Shown here: piece by piece, positions 34,094 to 44,318 of the stretch
Numbering within the stretch: the stretch's first letter is position 1
Layout: each line of letters starts with the position of its first letter
Assembly (NCBI GenBank): GCA_017501465.1
Contig: JAFVWY010000018.1
Location: forward strand, 141,829 to 205,828
Length of the DNA: 64,000 bases
Direction: 5' to 3'
Origin: Bacilli bacterium
GTDB lineage: Bacteria; Bacillota_I; Bacilli_A; ML615J-28; CAG-313
The notes under the pieces: generated by a model
Database searches by the model: none
What the model saw: only the letters and a program-made list of their open reading frames with translations
What the model was told of the DNA's origin: nothing
Position numbers and translations under genes: made by a program

Positions 34094-36955
34094 ATGAAAG
34101 AAGTTATTAAAAATTATCAATTAAATAATTTATGTGATGAATTAATTAATATTATTAAAAATAGAAATGATATTTTTAAACCATTAAATATCATTGTTCC
34201 AAATATTAAAACTGAAAAATGGATTAAATCATATTGGTTAAAACATCAAAATGATGTTTTAATGAATGTTAAATTTACATTAATTGATAATGCATTATTA
34301 AGTTTTATAGATTCTAAAAAAACATATAAACTTCTAAACAAAGAAGAGTTAAAATCATTAATTATAAAATTTTTAGTAAATGACAATAATATCAATTTTC
34401 CTAAAGAAATAACTGAATATTTATATAATGATAATAAAATAAACCAAATAAAAATATATGATCTAGCAAATCAACTTGCAAATTTATACACTGAATATGA
34501 TAACGATCAAATTGATATTACTGGTTGGCAAAAGGAATTATATGATGTTATATTGAATGATGCTACAAATTATAATTTAACAACTTTAAGTTATTTATTT
34601 AATAATGAAAAGTATGTAAAAAAATCAAATGACATTACATATTTCTTTGGATTTATAGAATTTACTTCTTTACAAGAAAAAATCATCGATAAATATTCAA
34701 AATATTCAGATATCAAATTATTCTTACTCGAAGAAGATATTAATTATAATAAAATATTTAAACTAACATCTGCACCTTCAAAACTTAGAGAAGTAGAATC
34801 AGTTCATACAAAAATATGTGAATTACTTAAAGATCCTTCTAATAAATATGATGATTTCTTAGTTCTTGCGACAAATATTAGTGAATATGAAAATGTAATA
34901 CCTAGAGTATTTAACCAAGATAATGTTAATTTCCCAAACATTCCTTATAAAATAAATAATAAAAAAAGAATAGAAACAAATCTATCCCTTGGTTTAAAGA
35001 AACTATTTGAAATATTAAATAAAAAATTTTATACAAGAGCAGATTTTATATCTATTATAAATAATAAAGATGTTCAAAAATGTAAAGGAATATCAGAAGA
35101 TGATGTAATTAATTTTGCAAATTCAATAGTGAAAATGAATGCATATAGAAATGGCACTAATAGAGATGACTGGGAATACGCTAAAAAAAGAGTACTACTT
35201 TCAAAATTATCAAGTATAAATGATATTAATAATAATATAATAGAACTTTCAAATAAAAGTTATCTCCCATATACAAGTATAGAATTTACTGATGAATCAA
35301 TTGTTAAATTTATCAATATCATTGATGATTTAGACAGTTGGTTGAAAATTTCTAATAATATTCAATTTCTAAACAATGAAAACTTACTATTAATAAAAAA
35401 CGAACTAATAAAATGGTTTTCAATTAAAGATGATAATGATTTTGAGACAAATAGTTATTTTAAAAACATCCTAAGTGATATTGATTTTTGGATACGTATT
35501 AATATATCAAATAATGATATTCCATTAAATACATTATTTTATATGTTAATCGATTCAAGTACAGAAACAAAATTAAAAGGAACAGATTATTTTACAAAAG
35601 GAATAACATTTACGGATTTTGATGAAAATACAATACTTTCAACAAAACATATATTTTTCTTAAATGCAAGTTCAACAGAACTTCCTAAACAAAAAATTAA
35701 AAGTGAACTTGATTTAAGAAAAGAACCATTTGATGATAAAAAAACAAAAAGAGCATTCTCAATTCAATATCAAAATGCAGTATCATGTTTTAATATAAGC
35801 TATATTGATAAAGATTTAAAAACTGATGAAGATTTCTATCCGTCAACTTATATATTAAATTTAAAAAATAAATCAAAATTTGAAGAGGAAAAAATTACTC
35901 TAGATGAAATAAGAACGTGGTCAAAACTTTATACAAAAAAAGAATACAAAGATAAAAACTATTATACTAGTTTATTAGATATTGATGATGAAACATCTAC
36001 TATAAGTGAAATATTTAATTTATCAGAAAAAACAAAAAAAATAAAAATAAAAGAAATGGCTGAATACTTAGAAGAACCACTTATGAGTAAATCAAAACGT
36101 TTATTTGGAAAAGACTTTTCACTAGAAGAAGACTTTAAAGAAGAATTTGAACCTTTTACAATTGACAACATTTCAAAAAGTGTTTTAGTTAAAAAAATAT
36201 GTATTGATATACTTTCAAACAAAAAAGAGATAACTAGTATCGAAGAATACGATGAATTAAGAGAAAGATTCAATTTAGAACACAAACTACCTAATATAAA
36301 TGAGACATTCAATGAAGAATCTTTCAAAAAAGTTTTCTTAGAAAGTATAGAAATAATAAATTATATTAAAGAAAAAACAAATGAAAACTACGATGTAGTA
36401 AAACTACCTGATATATCATTATATAATAATGAAACAGAATGGACATTAACATGTGATCAAGAATTATGTATATCTATAAATGAAAGAACAAGAAGATATT
36501 TCCAATTTAAGAAAAATTTAATAAAAGCAAATGAAATTGATTTTTTATATTTATATGTTTTCTCATTAATGGATGTATCAAACTTAAGTGATAATACATA
36601 TGAAATTATATTAGATAGAGGTGTAGAAACAAGTTTTAATATAACCCCTTATAAAGCAAAAGAATTGTTAAATAATATTTATGATAAAATGAATGATTAC
36701 AGTGATAATGTATATTTACCTTTAAGAATTTTTGACAATGAAAAAATCACAAGTTTACAAGGTTTAATAGAAAACTTAAAAAAACTTCAAGGAAGCCCTT
36801 GGACATATTTTGATGATAAAAATCTATTTGACTATGAAACACAACTGGGTTATACTAATGAAAACTTCAACGAAAAATACAAACAAAAAAGAAAAGAACA
36901 TATTGATCTAATAGAATATATGGAACAAATAGAAGAAAGTGAGGATGAAAAATAA
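34094..36955 (+). CDS. recC: Exonuclease V gamma subunit, RecC-like
   Basis: 953 residues. It opens with a RecC-like inactive helicase: LNIIVPNIKTEKWIKSYWL near residues 35-55, VKFTLIDNALLSF, then a second helicase-like part with STELPKQKIKSELDLRKEPFDDKKT near 530-555 and a nuclease-fold-like C-terminus. It lacks Walker A, as RecC does. Recognition rests on the N-terminal pattern and on being followed by recB and recD. RecC scans for Chi and binds the 3' strand in the RecBCD enzyme that processes double-strand ends. The start has no nearby ribosome site; see the leader hairpin. Confidence 0.8.
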   Translation: MKEVIKNYQLNNLCDELINIIKNRNDIFKPLNIIVPNIKTEKWIKSYWLKHQNDVLMNVKFTLIDNALLSFIDSKKTYKLLNKEELKSLIIKFLVNDNNINFPKEITEYLYNDNKINQIKIYDLANQLANLYTEYDNDQIDITGWQKELYDVILNDATNYNLTTLSYLFNNEKYVKKSNDITYFFGFIEFTSLQEKIIDKYSKYSDIKLFLLEEDINYNKIFKLTSAPSKLREVESVHTKICELLKDPSNKYDDFLVLATNISEYENVIPRVFNQDNVNFPNIPYKINNKKRIETNLSLGLKKLFEILNKKFYTRADFISIINNKDVQKCKGISEDDVINFANSIVKMNAYRNGTNRDDWEYAKKRVLLSKLSSINDINNNIIELSNKSYLPYTSIEFTDESIVKFINIIDDLDSWLKISNNIQFLNNENLLLIKNELIKWFSIKDDNDFETNSYFKNILSDIDFWIRINISNNDIPLNTLFYMLIDSSTETKLKGTDYFTKGITFTDFDENTILSTKHIFFLNASSTELPKQKIKSELDLRKEPFDDKKTKRAFSIQYQNAVSCFNISYIDKDLKTDEDFYPSTYILNLKNKSKFEEEKITLDEIRTWSKLYTKKEYKDKNYYTSLLDIDDETSTISEIFNLSEKTKKIKIKEMAEYLEEPLMSKSKRLFGKDFSLEEDFKEEFEPFTIDNISKSVLVKKICIDILSNKKEITSIEEYDELRERFNLEHKLPNINETFNEESFKKVFLESIEIINYIKEKTNENYDVVKLPDISLYNNETEWTLTCDQELCISINERTRRYFQFKKNLIKANEIDFLYLYVFSLMDVSNLSDNTYEIILDRGVETSFNITPYKAKELLNNIYDKMNDYSDNVYLPLRIFDNEKITSLQGLIENLKKLQGSPWTYFDDKNLFDYETQLGYTNENFNEKYKQKRKEHIDLIEYMEQIEESEDEK

Positions 36956-39900
36956 TGAATAAATTTGATTTAAATAATTTTAATCCAAACTTAAACTATG
37001 TAATTGAAGCATCAGCAGGAACTGGAAAAACATACAATATCGTTGAAATAGTAGATAAATATGTAAATGTATATAACTTCGAATTAAATGAAATATTAAT
37101 TGTAACATATACAGAAAAAGCAGCTGGTGAATTAAAAGATAGAATTAGAGATAAACTAAAAAATAAAAACGTTGATAATGCGTCAATATATACAATTCAC
37201 TCATTTTGTCAAAATGCAATTAAAGAATTTGGCCTTTCAGCAAACCTACCTTTCAACTTAAATGTTGTTGATGAAAGCGAAATGTATAAATTTGTAGAAA
37301 GATACGTAAGAGATAGTGATATTATAAAAGATATCACCATGTTTGTAGAAACCCAAGAAAGTTTTGATATTGATAGTCTTAAAGAAATTCTTGTTAAAGG
37401 ATGTCAAATGTATTATTTAGATATTAACAATAATGAAGATAAATCAATTATTACTTTAAACGAAAGTACAACTTATGAAGATATTTATAATTATAAAAAA
37501 TCACTAGCAACATCAAAAACATTTGAAGATATTTTATCAAAAAATGATAGAATTGCATATAACTATAATATATTAAAAAATGGAATTTTCGATAAATCAA
37601 AAGATTTAGCAAGTATTTTAAGTACGGTAGAGCATTTTAATTTTAATGGCAATAGTTTTAGAAAGAAAAAATTTGAAGAAGCTTCTATTGATGAATATAA
37701 TGCGTATCTTTATTTTTATAATTTAAAAGACAATATCAAAAAAATAAAAAATGAAAAACTAATTGCATCAATCTACTTAAAAGATTTTTATATCAAATGG
37801 CAATATGAAAAAGAACTTAACAAAAACCAAACATTTGATGACATGATTAGATATGTAAGAGAATCTATCATTCATGATGATAAATTAAAAAACAAACTGA
37901 AAAATAAATATAAAAGAGCTATAATTGATGAATTTCAAGATACCAATCAAAGACAATTCGATATTTTTAAAAACATCTTCATGGAAGATGATGAACATAA
38001 AATAATTGTTGTTGGAGATCCTAAACAATCAATTTATTCTTTCCAAGGTGCAGACATTAACGTTTATTATAATGCAAAAGAAGCAATTAAAAATAATAAT
38101 GGTGAAATTTGCATGTTAAATAAGAATTATAGATCAACTGAAGATATGGTTGATTCTTGTAATAAATTATTTAATTACTATGATTTTAGTGGTACAACAT
38201 TTGAAGATTGTGGTTCATTAAGTAAAAATAATGATAATGAATATCATGAAGTAAAATATTGTGGGAAAGATACAAATGCATTTTGGATTGCAACAGATGA
38301 ATTTGATAATTCGATAGATGAAAATGATTTTTCGAAGATTGCAGTCGAACAAATAATAGATTGTTGTACATTTGATAGTGATGGTAAAACAAAACTTCAA
38401 GTTAAAGATAAGAGTGGAGAATTTAGAAACGTATCATTCAAAGACTTTGCGGTACTTGCAAGAACAAAAAGTGAAATGTTCGCGATTGAAAAAGCCTTAA
38501 AAAATGCGGGAGTACCATATTTAAGATATAAAGATAAACAACTTTTTTTAGGTAAAGAATGCGCTCATTGGATATGCTTATTAAAGGCAATTAACGTAGA
38601 AGATTTTACTGGAAGAAATAGAAAACTATTAAAGAAAGCATTATTTACAAATTTTTTCTCGCTTTCTTTAGAACAAATAAATAGTGATTATGTAAATAAA
38701 GATGATATAAAAGAAATTGAAATAATCAATAACTGGAAATATCTTGCATATACAAATAAATGGGAAGATTTATTTGATGATATAATAATCAGTTCAAAAA
38801 TATCAGATAAATTAAAATCTTTAAAGGATATTCAATCACTTTCGATTTATAAACAAATAGCAAATTATTGTATTGACTATTTATCAAAAGCAAAAACACT
38901 TAAAGAATTAATTAATAACCTAACAAACCTATCAAAAAATGGTGATTTTGAAGGTGATGACCAAAATGGAAATATAATCGAAAAAAGTACAAATTTTGAT
39001 TGTGTACAAATAATGACAATACATGCATCAAAAGGATTACAATTCCCAGTTGTAATTGCTGTAGGTGGGTTTAAAGAATCATTTAAAAACGCAAAAGCAT
39101 ATAAGTGTCATAAAAAAGACGAAAATAATAATGATCAACAAATACTTGTATTTGATAGATCAAATGATGTTGCAGAGGAAGAAACAGCAGAATGGAAAAG
39201 ATTGTTCTATGTAGCTTATACTAGACCTCAGTTTTTATTAATATTACCACTATATAAAATTTATGGTGATAGATTTTTGGAAACATCAATTAAAGATTAT
39301 ATGAATAACCATAAAGACTCATATAAAATTGTTCATTCTAATAAAGAAAGTTATACAAAACTAAGAAGTAAAACAAGTGAAATCCTTTCAAAATATAATA
39401 AAGTATCGAATGATCAATATGAAAAAATAGCACAAGATCAAATATTAAAAGATCTGATAAAAGAAAACTATCATAAAAAAATACAAAAACATTCATATTC
39501 ATCATTATCACATGAGAACAAACAACAAGATGATTATGAAATAAACAAAGAGGGCTTAATTGAGGAAGGCCTATCAATGTTTGATAAGCTTGCAAAACCA
39601 GTTAATCTAAACTATGATAAAGAAAAAGAACCTATAGAACTATCTATAGATTATCCTAAAGGCGCAAAAATTGGTACAGCTCTACATGAAATATTAGCGG
39701 AAACTGATTTTGAACAATATGATAGAAACATTGAAAATAGAATAAAAAATTGTTTTATTAAACAAGGAATAAAGACTATTGAAGAATGGATCAATGATAC
39801 TAAACAAATTGTTGAAAATGTAGTAAATGCAAATTTACCTGTGATAAATGGATCACAAATTAAAAATGAAACATTAAATTTAAAATCTATAACACTAGAT

Positions 39901-40341
39901 AGTAAATTAGATGAAGTAGAATTTAATTTTAATATTTTAACAGAAGATTTTAGAAATTACTGTAATGGATTTGTTGACTTAATTTTTAAAAACAATGAAT
40001 ACTATGCAATTGTAGACTGGAAATCAGATAGATTATATGATACATTTGATTCATATTCTTCACTAGATAGTATCAAACGCCATGTTGATGATGCTTATTC
40101 AATACAAAGAGTACTTTATTCTTATTGTTTAATTAAATGGTTAAAACTTCATAATAAAGACTTATCAGAACAAGAAATATTTGAAAAACACTTTGGTGGA
40201 GTATATTATATTTTTATTAGAGGATGTAATTATAATACATTCAATGGTGTATATGCGCAAACATGGGAATCTTGGAATGATTTAGAACAATCATTTAAAC
40301 AAATAATACAAGTTAAAATAGGAGGAATGATTAATGAATAA
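36955..40341 (+). CDS. recB: Exonuclease V beta subunit, RecB helicase-nuclease
   Basis: 1,128 residues. UvrD-type helicase motifs: EASAGTGKTYNIVE at about 18-31, VTYTEKAAGELKDRI (Ia), IIDEFQDTNQRQF (II), GDPKQSIYSFQGAD (III), IMTIHASKGLQFPVV (V) and FYVAYTRPQ (VI). The C-terminal nuclease has GFVDLIFKN with D1008 and IVDWKSDRL, the D-DxK site of RecB-family nucleases. It is complete and overlaps recC by one base (TAATG) and recD by eight. The TYTEKAAGEL motif and gene order separate it from AddA. Confidence 0.92.
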   Translation: MNKFDLNNFNPNLNYVIEASAGTGKTYNIVEIVDKYVNVYNFELNEILIVTYTEKAAGELKDRIRDKLKNKNVDNASIYTIHSFCQNAIKEFGLSANLPFNLNVVDESEMYKFVERYVRDSDIIKDITMFVETQESFDIDSLKEILVKGCQMYYLDINNNEDKSIITLNESTTYEDIYNYKKSLATSKTFEDILSKNDRIAYNYNILKNGIFDKSKDLASILSTVEHFNFNGNSFRKKKFEEASIDEYNAYLYFYNLKDNIKKIKNEKLIASIYLKDFYIKWQYEKELNKNQTFDDMIRYVRESIIHDDKLKNKLKNKYKRAIIDEFQDTNQRQFDIFKNIFMEDDEHKIIVVGDPKQSIYSFQGADINVYYNAKEAIKNNNGEICMLNKNYRSTEDMVDSCNKLFNYYDFSGTTFEDCGSLSKNNDNEYHEVKYCGKDTNAFWIATDEFDNSIDENDFSKIAVEQIIDCCTFDSDGKTKLQVKDKSGEFRNVSFKDFAVLARTKSEMFAIEKALKNAGVPYLRYKDKQLFLGKECAHWICLLKAINVEDFTGRNRKLLKKALFTNFFSLSLEQINSDYVNKDDIKEIEIINNWKYLAYTNKWEDLFDDIIISSKISDKLKSLKDIQSLSIYKQIANYCIDYLSKAKTLKELINNLTNLSKNGDFEGDDQNGNIIEKSTNFDCVQIMTIHASKGLQFPVVIAVGGFKESFKNAKAYKCHKKDENNNDQQILVFDRSNDVAEEETAEWKRLFYVAYTRPQFLLILPLYKIYGDRFLETSIKDYMNNHKDSYKIVHSNKESYTKLRSKTSEILSKYNKVSNDQYEKIAQDQILKDLIKENYHKKIQKHSYSSLSHENKQQDDYEINKEGLIEEGLSMFDKLAKPVNLNYDKEKEPIELSIDYPKGAKIGTALHEILAETDFEQYDRNIENRIKNCFIKQGIKTIEEWINDTKQIVENVVNANLPVINGSQIKNETLNLKSITLDSKLDEVEFNFNILTEDFRNYCNGFVDLIFKNNEYYAIVDWKSDRLYDTFDSYSSLDSIKRHVDDAYSIQRVLYSYCLIKWLKLHNKDLSEQEIFEKHFGGVYYIFIRGCNYNTFNGVYAQTWESWNDLEQSFKQIIQVKIGGMINE

Positions 40342-42262
40342 TTATAAAGCATTTTACAACTTTTTATTAAATAGTAAAATGATAACTCCTATTTGGGAAT
40401 ACATCTTAGAATTAATCGAAATAGAAATTAAAGATAATAAAAACAAAAATTATTATTTAATAATTTTTTCAGTATATTTTAGTTTAATTGGAGATGGTAA
40501 CATTTGTATATCATTAAATAAAGAAATCTTAAAGAACAAATGGAATGTAAAAGTAAACGCTACAAAAATTCTTCTTAGCGAAAACGAAGACTATAACGAA
40601 GAAGAATTTAATGATTATTATAATTTCTCTATAAATGTAATTGATAATTATTTAGAACAAATTAACAATGTGGAATTGCCACAAATTATTGGTGACAATA
40701 AAGTATTTCAAATAGATAACAACTATTTATATGTGAAGAAATATGACGTCGCAAGAAAAGGAATCATATCATCAATAGACAGAATATTCTCTAAAAAAAG
40801 AAATATACAAAATTCAACATCTTATAAAGAATTTGTAAATGATGGATTTAATCTTTCTGAAGGCCAAGAAAAATCTGTAATTGAAGGCTTAAATAAAAAC
40901 CTAATAATTACAGGGGGACCTGGAACTGGTAAAACAACATCAATTTTATTTTTATTAATAAACTTACTTAAAAATTATAATAATGAAATAACAGTATACT
41001 TGGTTGCACCAAGTGGCAAAGCCTCAAGCAGAATGAAAGAAAGTATTATAAATGGTTTAGTAAATATTAAAGAAGAATATAAAAAACAAAACCAAGATAT
41101 TATTGATAAAATTAATAATCTAGAAGAATCAACAATACATAGATTACTAAGTGTTGATATGGAAACTTGTGGATTTGCATACAATAAAAATCATCAATTC
41201 AATAGTGATTCGCTATTTGTTATTGATGAATCAAGTATGATAGATGTTTGCTTATTTAATTCTTTATTGGAATCTATTCCAGACGATTCATTAGTTTATA
41301 TAATGGGAGATAAAAACCAATTACCATCAGTTGAATGTGGAGCAGTATTCGGAGATTTACTAAAGAAACAATCCTTAAAAGAAAATATTATCGAACTAGA
41401 TGAATCAATTAGATTTAGAAAAGGAACGAAAATATATGAACTAGCTTATTGTATAAACAATGGATTAGATATACCAGTAAATGAAAATGACTGGAAAGAT
41501 TTTGATACATTTGAAATAAAAAAAGAAGATCCAACAAAACCAATATTCTATTATAATATCAATAAAGAAGGATATTCGATTAAAGATATAATTGATTTTG
41601 TTTCAAATAAATGGGCTAATGAATACTTTAAATCTTTACAAAAGATGGCAACCAATCTTGATCATAACGATATACAATATTTAAAAGAGTTATTTAAATA
41701 TACTGAAAGTAGTAAAATACTATGTGCAGAAAATAAAGGGCCAAGAGGAATACAAGAAATAAATAAATTCATAAAGAAAACAGTTATTGATTATTCAATG
41801 CCAACAACAATCAATGGATACTATCCAGGAATGTTGATGATGATTAACAAAAATAACAAAATGTTAGATTTGTACAATGGGGACTCAGGTATACTTGTAA
41901 CATTTGAAAAAGATCCAACATTATATTTTATGGTTAAAAAAGCAACCAATCTTGTTAAAGAAGAAGGAAAATTTGAAGACAAAATTTTCAAAATTGATGA
42001 CTTCACATTTTATCCTTTACGACTTATTACAAGAAGTGAAATTGACTTATCATATGCAATAACTATTCATAAGTCACAAGGATCAGATTATAAAAATATT
42101 CTAGTAATCCTTCCAACTGCAAAAGGGCACCCTTTATTAAATAGACAAATAATTTATACTGCAATAACAAGAACAAAAGGAAATACTTATATACTTTCTA
42201 ATCAAGAACGTTTAATAGAATCAAAAGATTGTGTAATAGTTAGAGATACAAATATAGAATAA
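40334..42262 (+). CDS. recD: Exonuclease V alpha subunit, RecD helicase
   Basis: 642 residues with AGGAGGA upstream. SF1B helicase motifs: ITGGPGTGKTTSIL near 192-205, VIDESSMID (II), GDKNQLPSVECGAVFGD (III), and AITIHKSQGSDYKNILVILP with YTAITRTKGN near the C-terminus. The size fits RecD of RecBCD rather than the longer RecD2 of most Firmicutes. With recC and recB it forms a complete, tightly overlapping recCBD operon. RecD is the fast 5'-3' motor and regulates the RecB nuclease. Confidence 0.93.
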   Translation: MNNYKAFYNFLLNSKMITPIWEYILELIEIEIKDNKNKNYYLIIFSVYFSLIGDGNICISLNKEILKNKWNVKVNATKILLSENEDYNEEEFNDYYNFSINVIDNYLEQINNVELPQIIGDNKVFQIDNNYLYVKKYDVARKGIISSIDRIFSKKRNIQNSTSYKEFVNDGFNLSEGQEKSVIEGLNKNLIITGGPGTGKTTSILFLLINLLKNYNNEITVYLVAPSGKASSRMKESIINGLVNIKEEYKKQNQDIIDKINNLEESTIHRLLSVDMETCGFAYNKNHQFNSDSLFVIDESSMIDVCLFNSLLESIPDDSLVYIMGDKNQLPSVECGAVFGDLLKKQSLKENIIELDESIRFRKGTKIYELAYCINNGLDIPVNENDWKDFDTFEIKKEDPTKPIFYYNINKEGYSIKDIIDFVSNKWANEYFKSLQKMATNLDHNDIQYLKELFKYTESSKILCAENKGPRGIQEINKFIKKTVIDYSMPTTINGYYPGMLMMINKNNKMLDLYNGDSGILVTFEKDPTLYFMVKKATNLVKEEGKFEDKIFKIDDFTFYPLRLITRSEIDLSYAITIHKSQGSDYKNILVILPTAKGHPLLNRQIIYTAITRTKGNTYILSNQERLIESKDCVIVRDTNIE

Positions 42263-42288
42263 ATATATAAAAAAATATTAAAGAAATT

Positions 42289-42320
42289 AAAATGTCAGTA
42301 AAAACTACTGACATTTTTAT
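42289..42320 (+). terminator. Terminator of recCBD
   Basis: Perfect 12-bp stem AAAATGTCAGTA/TACTGACATTTT with loop AAAAC, followed by T-rich sequence. Confidence 0.88.
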
Positions 42321-42330
42321 ATTTTTTATA

Positions 42331-42339
42331 TGATATAAT
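42331..42339 (+). promoter_or_regulatory. Extended -10 promoter of the unknown-gene block
   Basis: TGATATAAT immediately after the recD terminator, about 150 bases before ATG 42489. Confidence 0.6.
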
Positions 42340-42345
42340 GCTAGT

Positions 42346-42429
42346 GTAAGCTTAAGTGTACCTCTTATTTACAATCCCTTTAATTAATTTGTTGTTTTAT
42401 TCTTTCATTTTTTTATTACTTAAGCTTAC
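42346..42429. repeat. Perfect 12-bp inverted repeat in the leader
   Basis: GTAAGCTTAAGT (42346-42357) and ACTTAAGCTTAC (42418-42429) enclose 60 bases. The left arm lies at the predicted transcript start. It could be a looping operator or a long-range RNA stem. No T run follows. Confidence 0.55.
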
Positions 42430-42488
42430 TTAATTGGGTTTAAACTTTTATACAAAAGTAAATATATATAATAATAAGGAGAACAATT

Positions 42489-43211
42489 ATGTCAAGATGT
42501 GGAACTAAAAAAAGTATAAGTTTTTTTGATCAAAAAGAATGGTATTATCATGAAAAGGATTATGGAAAATTAATCATTAAACCTGGAGCACCAAGAAGTG
42601 TTAATGAAGGTTTTAAAGACTTCTTATTTGATTTTAACTTAGATGAAGAATTTGATTTTGAGCTATATCATACATTATTATATGAAATAAGTGAACAAAA
42701 CATTGATTTTGTAAAGATAATGATTTACAAAATATTTAATGGAAATGATAATTATGATACTAAAATTAATGATGATACAAAAATGATATGGTATGAATGT
42801 GGTGATAGAGTTGATGAGCATTGTAATGAATATTCAAAATGGATTTGGTTTAATGATATTGATAGTTTTAAAAAAATAAGTGAAGTTATTATAAAAGATG
42901 TATTTGATAATTATGAAGAATATAACAGAGAAATATTAACAAAATTTAATGATATTAATAAAGAAGAAGACTTTAAAAAATACAAAATTAAATTACTACA
43001 ATTAATTGATGAATTAAATTCAACAACACCTTATGCATATCTTAAGTTTTATATATTTGATGATCCATATCAAGCTAAATACTTACTGGATAAGCGATTA
43101 TGTTATATTGGAATACCATTTGATTTCTTTAAAGAATATAAAAGAGAATTATTTATATTAGATAATGAATTAAAAAAATATTTAAAAGATAAAAAAAGTT
43201 TTATTGGTTAA
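42489..43211 (+). CDS. Hypothetical protein, first of an unknown operon
   Basis: 240 residues with AAGGAGAAC upstream of the ATG. It is acidic, aromatic-rich, without membrane helix. Features include MSRCGTKKSISFF at the N-terminus, MIWYECGDRVDEHCNEYSKWIWF in the middle (Cys/His residues that might bind metal) and a lysine-rich end. I recognise no family. It starts a block of at least two genes behind the leader inverted repeat and is 15 bases from the next gene. Its place between recBCD and other defence genes is the only hint to function. Confidence 0.6.
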   Translation: MSRCGTKKSISFFDQKEWYYHEKDYGKLIIKPGAPRSVNEGFKDFLFDFNLDEEFDFELYHTLLYEISEQNIDFVKIMIYKIFNGNDNYDTKINDDTKMIWYECGDRVDEHCNEYSKWIWFNDIDSFKKISEVIIKDVFDNYEEYNREILTKFNDINKEEDFKKYKIKLLQLIDELNSTTPYAYLKFYIFDDPYQAKYLLDKRLCYIGIPFDFFKEYKRELFILDNELKKYLKDKKSFIG

Positions 43212-43226
43212 TAATGAGGAATAGTT

Positions 43227-44252
43227 ATGTTAGAAATGTTAATTTATAGTAAAGAAAACAATAAAGATTTAGAAAGAAATATATTTGCAGGAATGGAAAT
43301 AATCGGCCATAATCTTTTATATAAAAATGAAGAACTAAAACAAACACTAGAAAAATGGAATGTTGCAAATGAAAATTATAAAAACGGAATTGTGTTTTTA
43401 TTACTATGTCCATGGTATGCAAGAAATATCAAAGAAGTTGAAAGTGAAATAGATAAATTTTCAAAATTATTTAATTATAAATATAATGAAGATTATATTA
43501 TATATGCAAAAAAAATATATCACTTACTTCATAATGATGAAGCAGTTGAAATGGATATTCATATGAATAAAAATAAAGAATTATCTTTTGAAGAAGAATT
43601 AATAAATATTAATATATATGATGCAATCAAAAAAAATATAGATATGAATAAATTGAAGAAAACATTAAGCCAAATAAATAAAAAACATAATGAATATGAA
43701 TTAACAATTAGAGCTATAGAACACAGATTATATTTATTTAACCAATCAACAAAAATAAATGATATGACAAAATTTATTGCAAATGAATTTATTTGCCAAA
43801 GACAATGTCCGTCAACTAAAAAATATTATGATACTAAATTTATTGATTGGTATTTTAATGATAACATTGAAATACTTAAAAAAAACCTAATATATAACTT
43901 ATTAGGCGATCTAATTGATAATTTTGATTTTTATGAAATGAAAGATAATTTATTTTTAGAAGACTATGATGAATTTATAAAAGATGTAGGATTTTTCTGT
44001 ATGGTAGATAGTGATTATCATAAAGTTATTGTAGAAATAAAAAATGATTTACCATTAATTTTTAGTAAAAATGAAAATGACTTTATTAAAGGTTTAGACT
44101 CAATCAATGAAAAATTAAAAAAATATAATTTCAAAGAAAAATTCATATTTTTTAATTCTGTAGATGATGCTCTAAAATATTTAAATAAAGAATATCAAGA
44201 TGATTCAATCAACTATAATGAAATATTTGAAAGAAGATATTTTATTAATTAA
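43227..44252 (+). CDS. Hypothetical protein, second of the unknown operon
   Basis: 341 residues, largely helical and charged, no signal peptide. The stretch FLLLCPWYARNIKEVESEID near 55-75 and FICQRQCPSTKKYYDTKFIDWYF near 190-212 look most conserved. The ribosome site AGGAATAG is moderate. No enzymatic motif is evident. Close spacing to the first gene argues for co-function; the next gene has its own promoter 35 bases downstream. Confidence 0.55.
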   Translation: MLEMLIYSKENNKDLERNIFAGMEIIGHNLLYKNEELKQTLEKWNVANENYKNGIVFLLLCPWYARNIKEVESEIDKFSKLFNYKYNEDYIIYAKKIYHLLHNDEAVEMDIHMNKNKELSFEEELININIYDAIKKNIDMNKLKKTLSQINKKHNEYELTIRAIEHRLYLFNQSTKINDMTKFIANEFICQRQCPSTKKYYDTKFIDWYFNDNIEILKKNLIYNLLGDLIDNFDFYEMKDNLFLEDYDEFIKDVGFFCMVDSDYHKVIVEIKNDLPLIFSKNENDFIKGLDSINEKLKKYNFKEKFIFFNSVDDALKYLNKEYQDDSINYNEIFERRYFIN

Positions 44253-44286
44253 ACTTAATAATAAAATATGATATAAATTATAGTTA

Positions 44287-44295
44287 TGGTATAAT
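44287..44295 (+). promoter_or_regulatory. Extended -10 promoter
   Basis: TGGTATAAT, 24 bases before ATG 44319. The leader would therefore be short but still holds GCAAGGTG. Confidence 0.5.
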
Positions 44296-44318
44296 TAATA
44301 TGAAAGCAAGGTGTTATT

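Noticed and set aside
38186-38400. Minus-strand ORFs inside recB and other genes
   Set aside because: They lie within strongly supported plus-strand genes and lack ribosome sites or family motifs.
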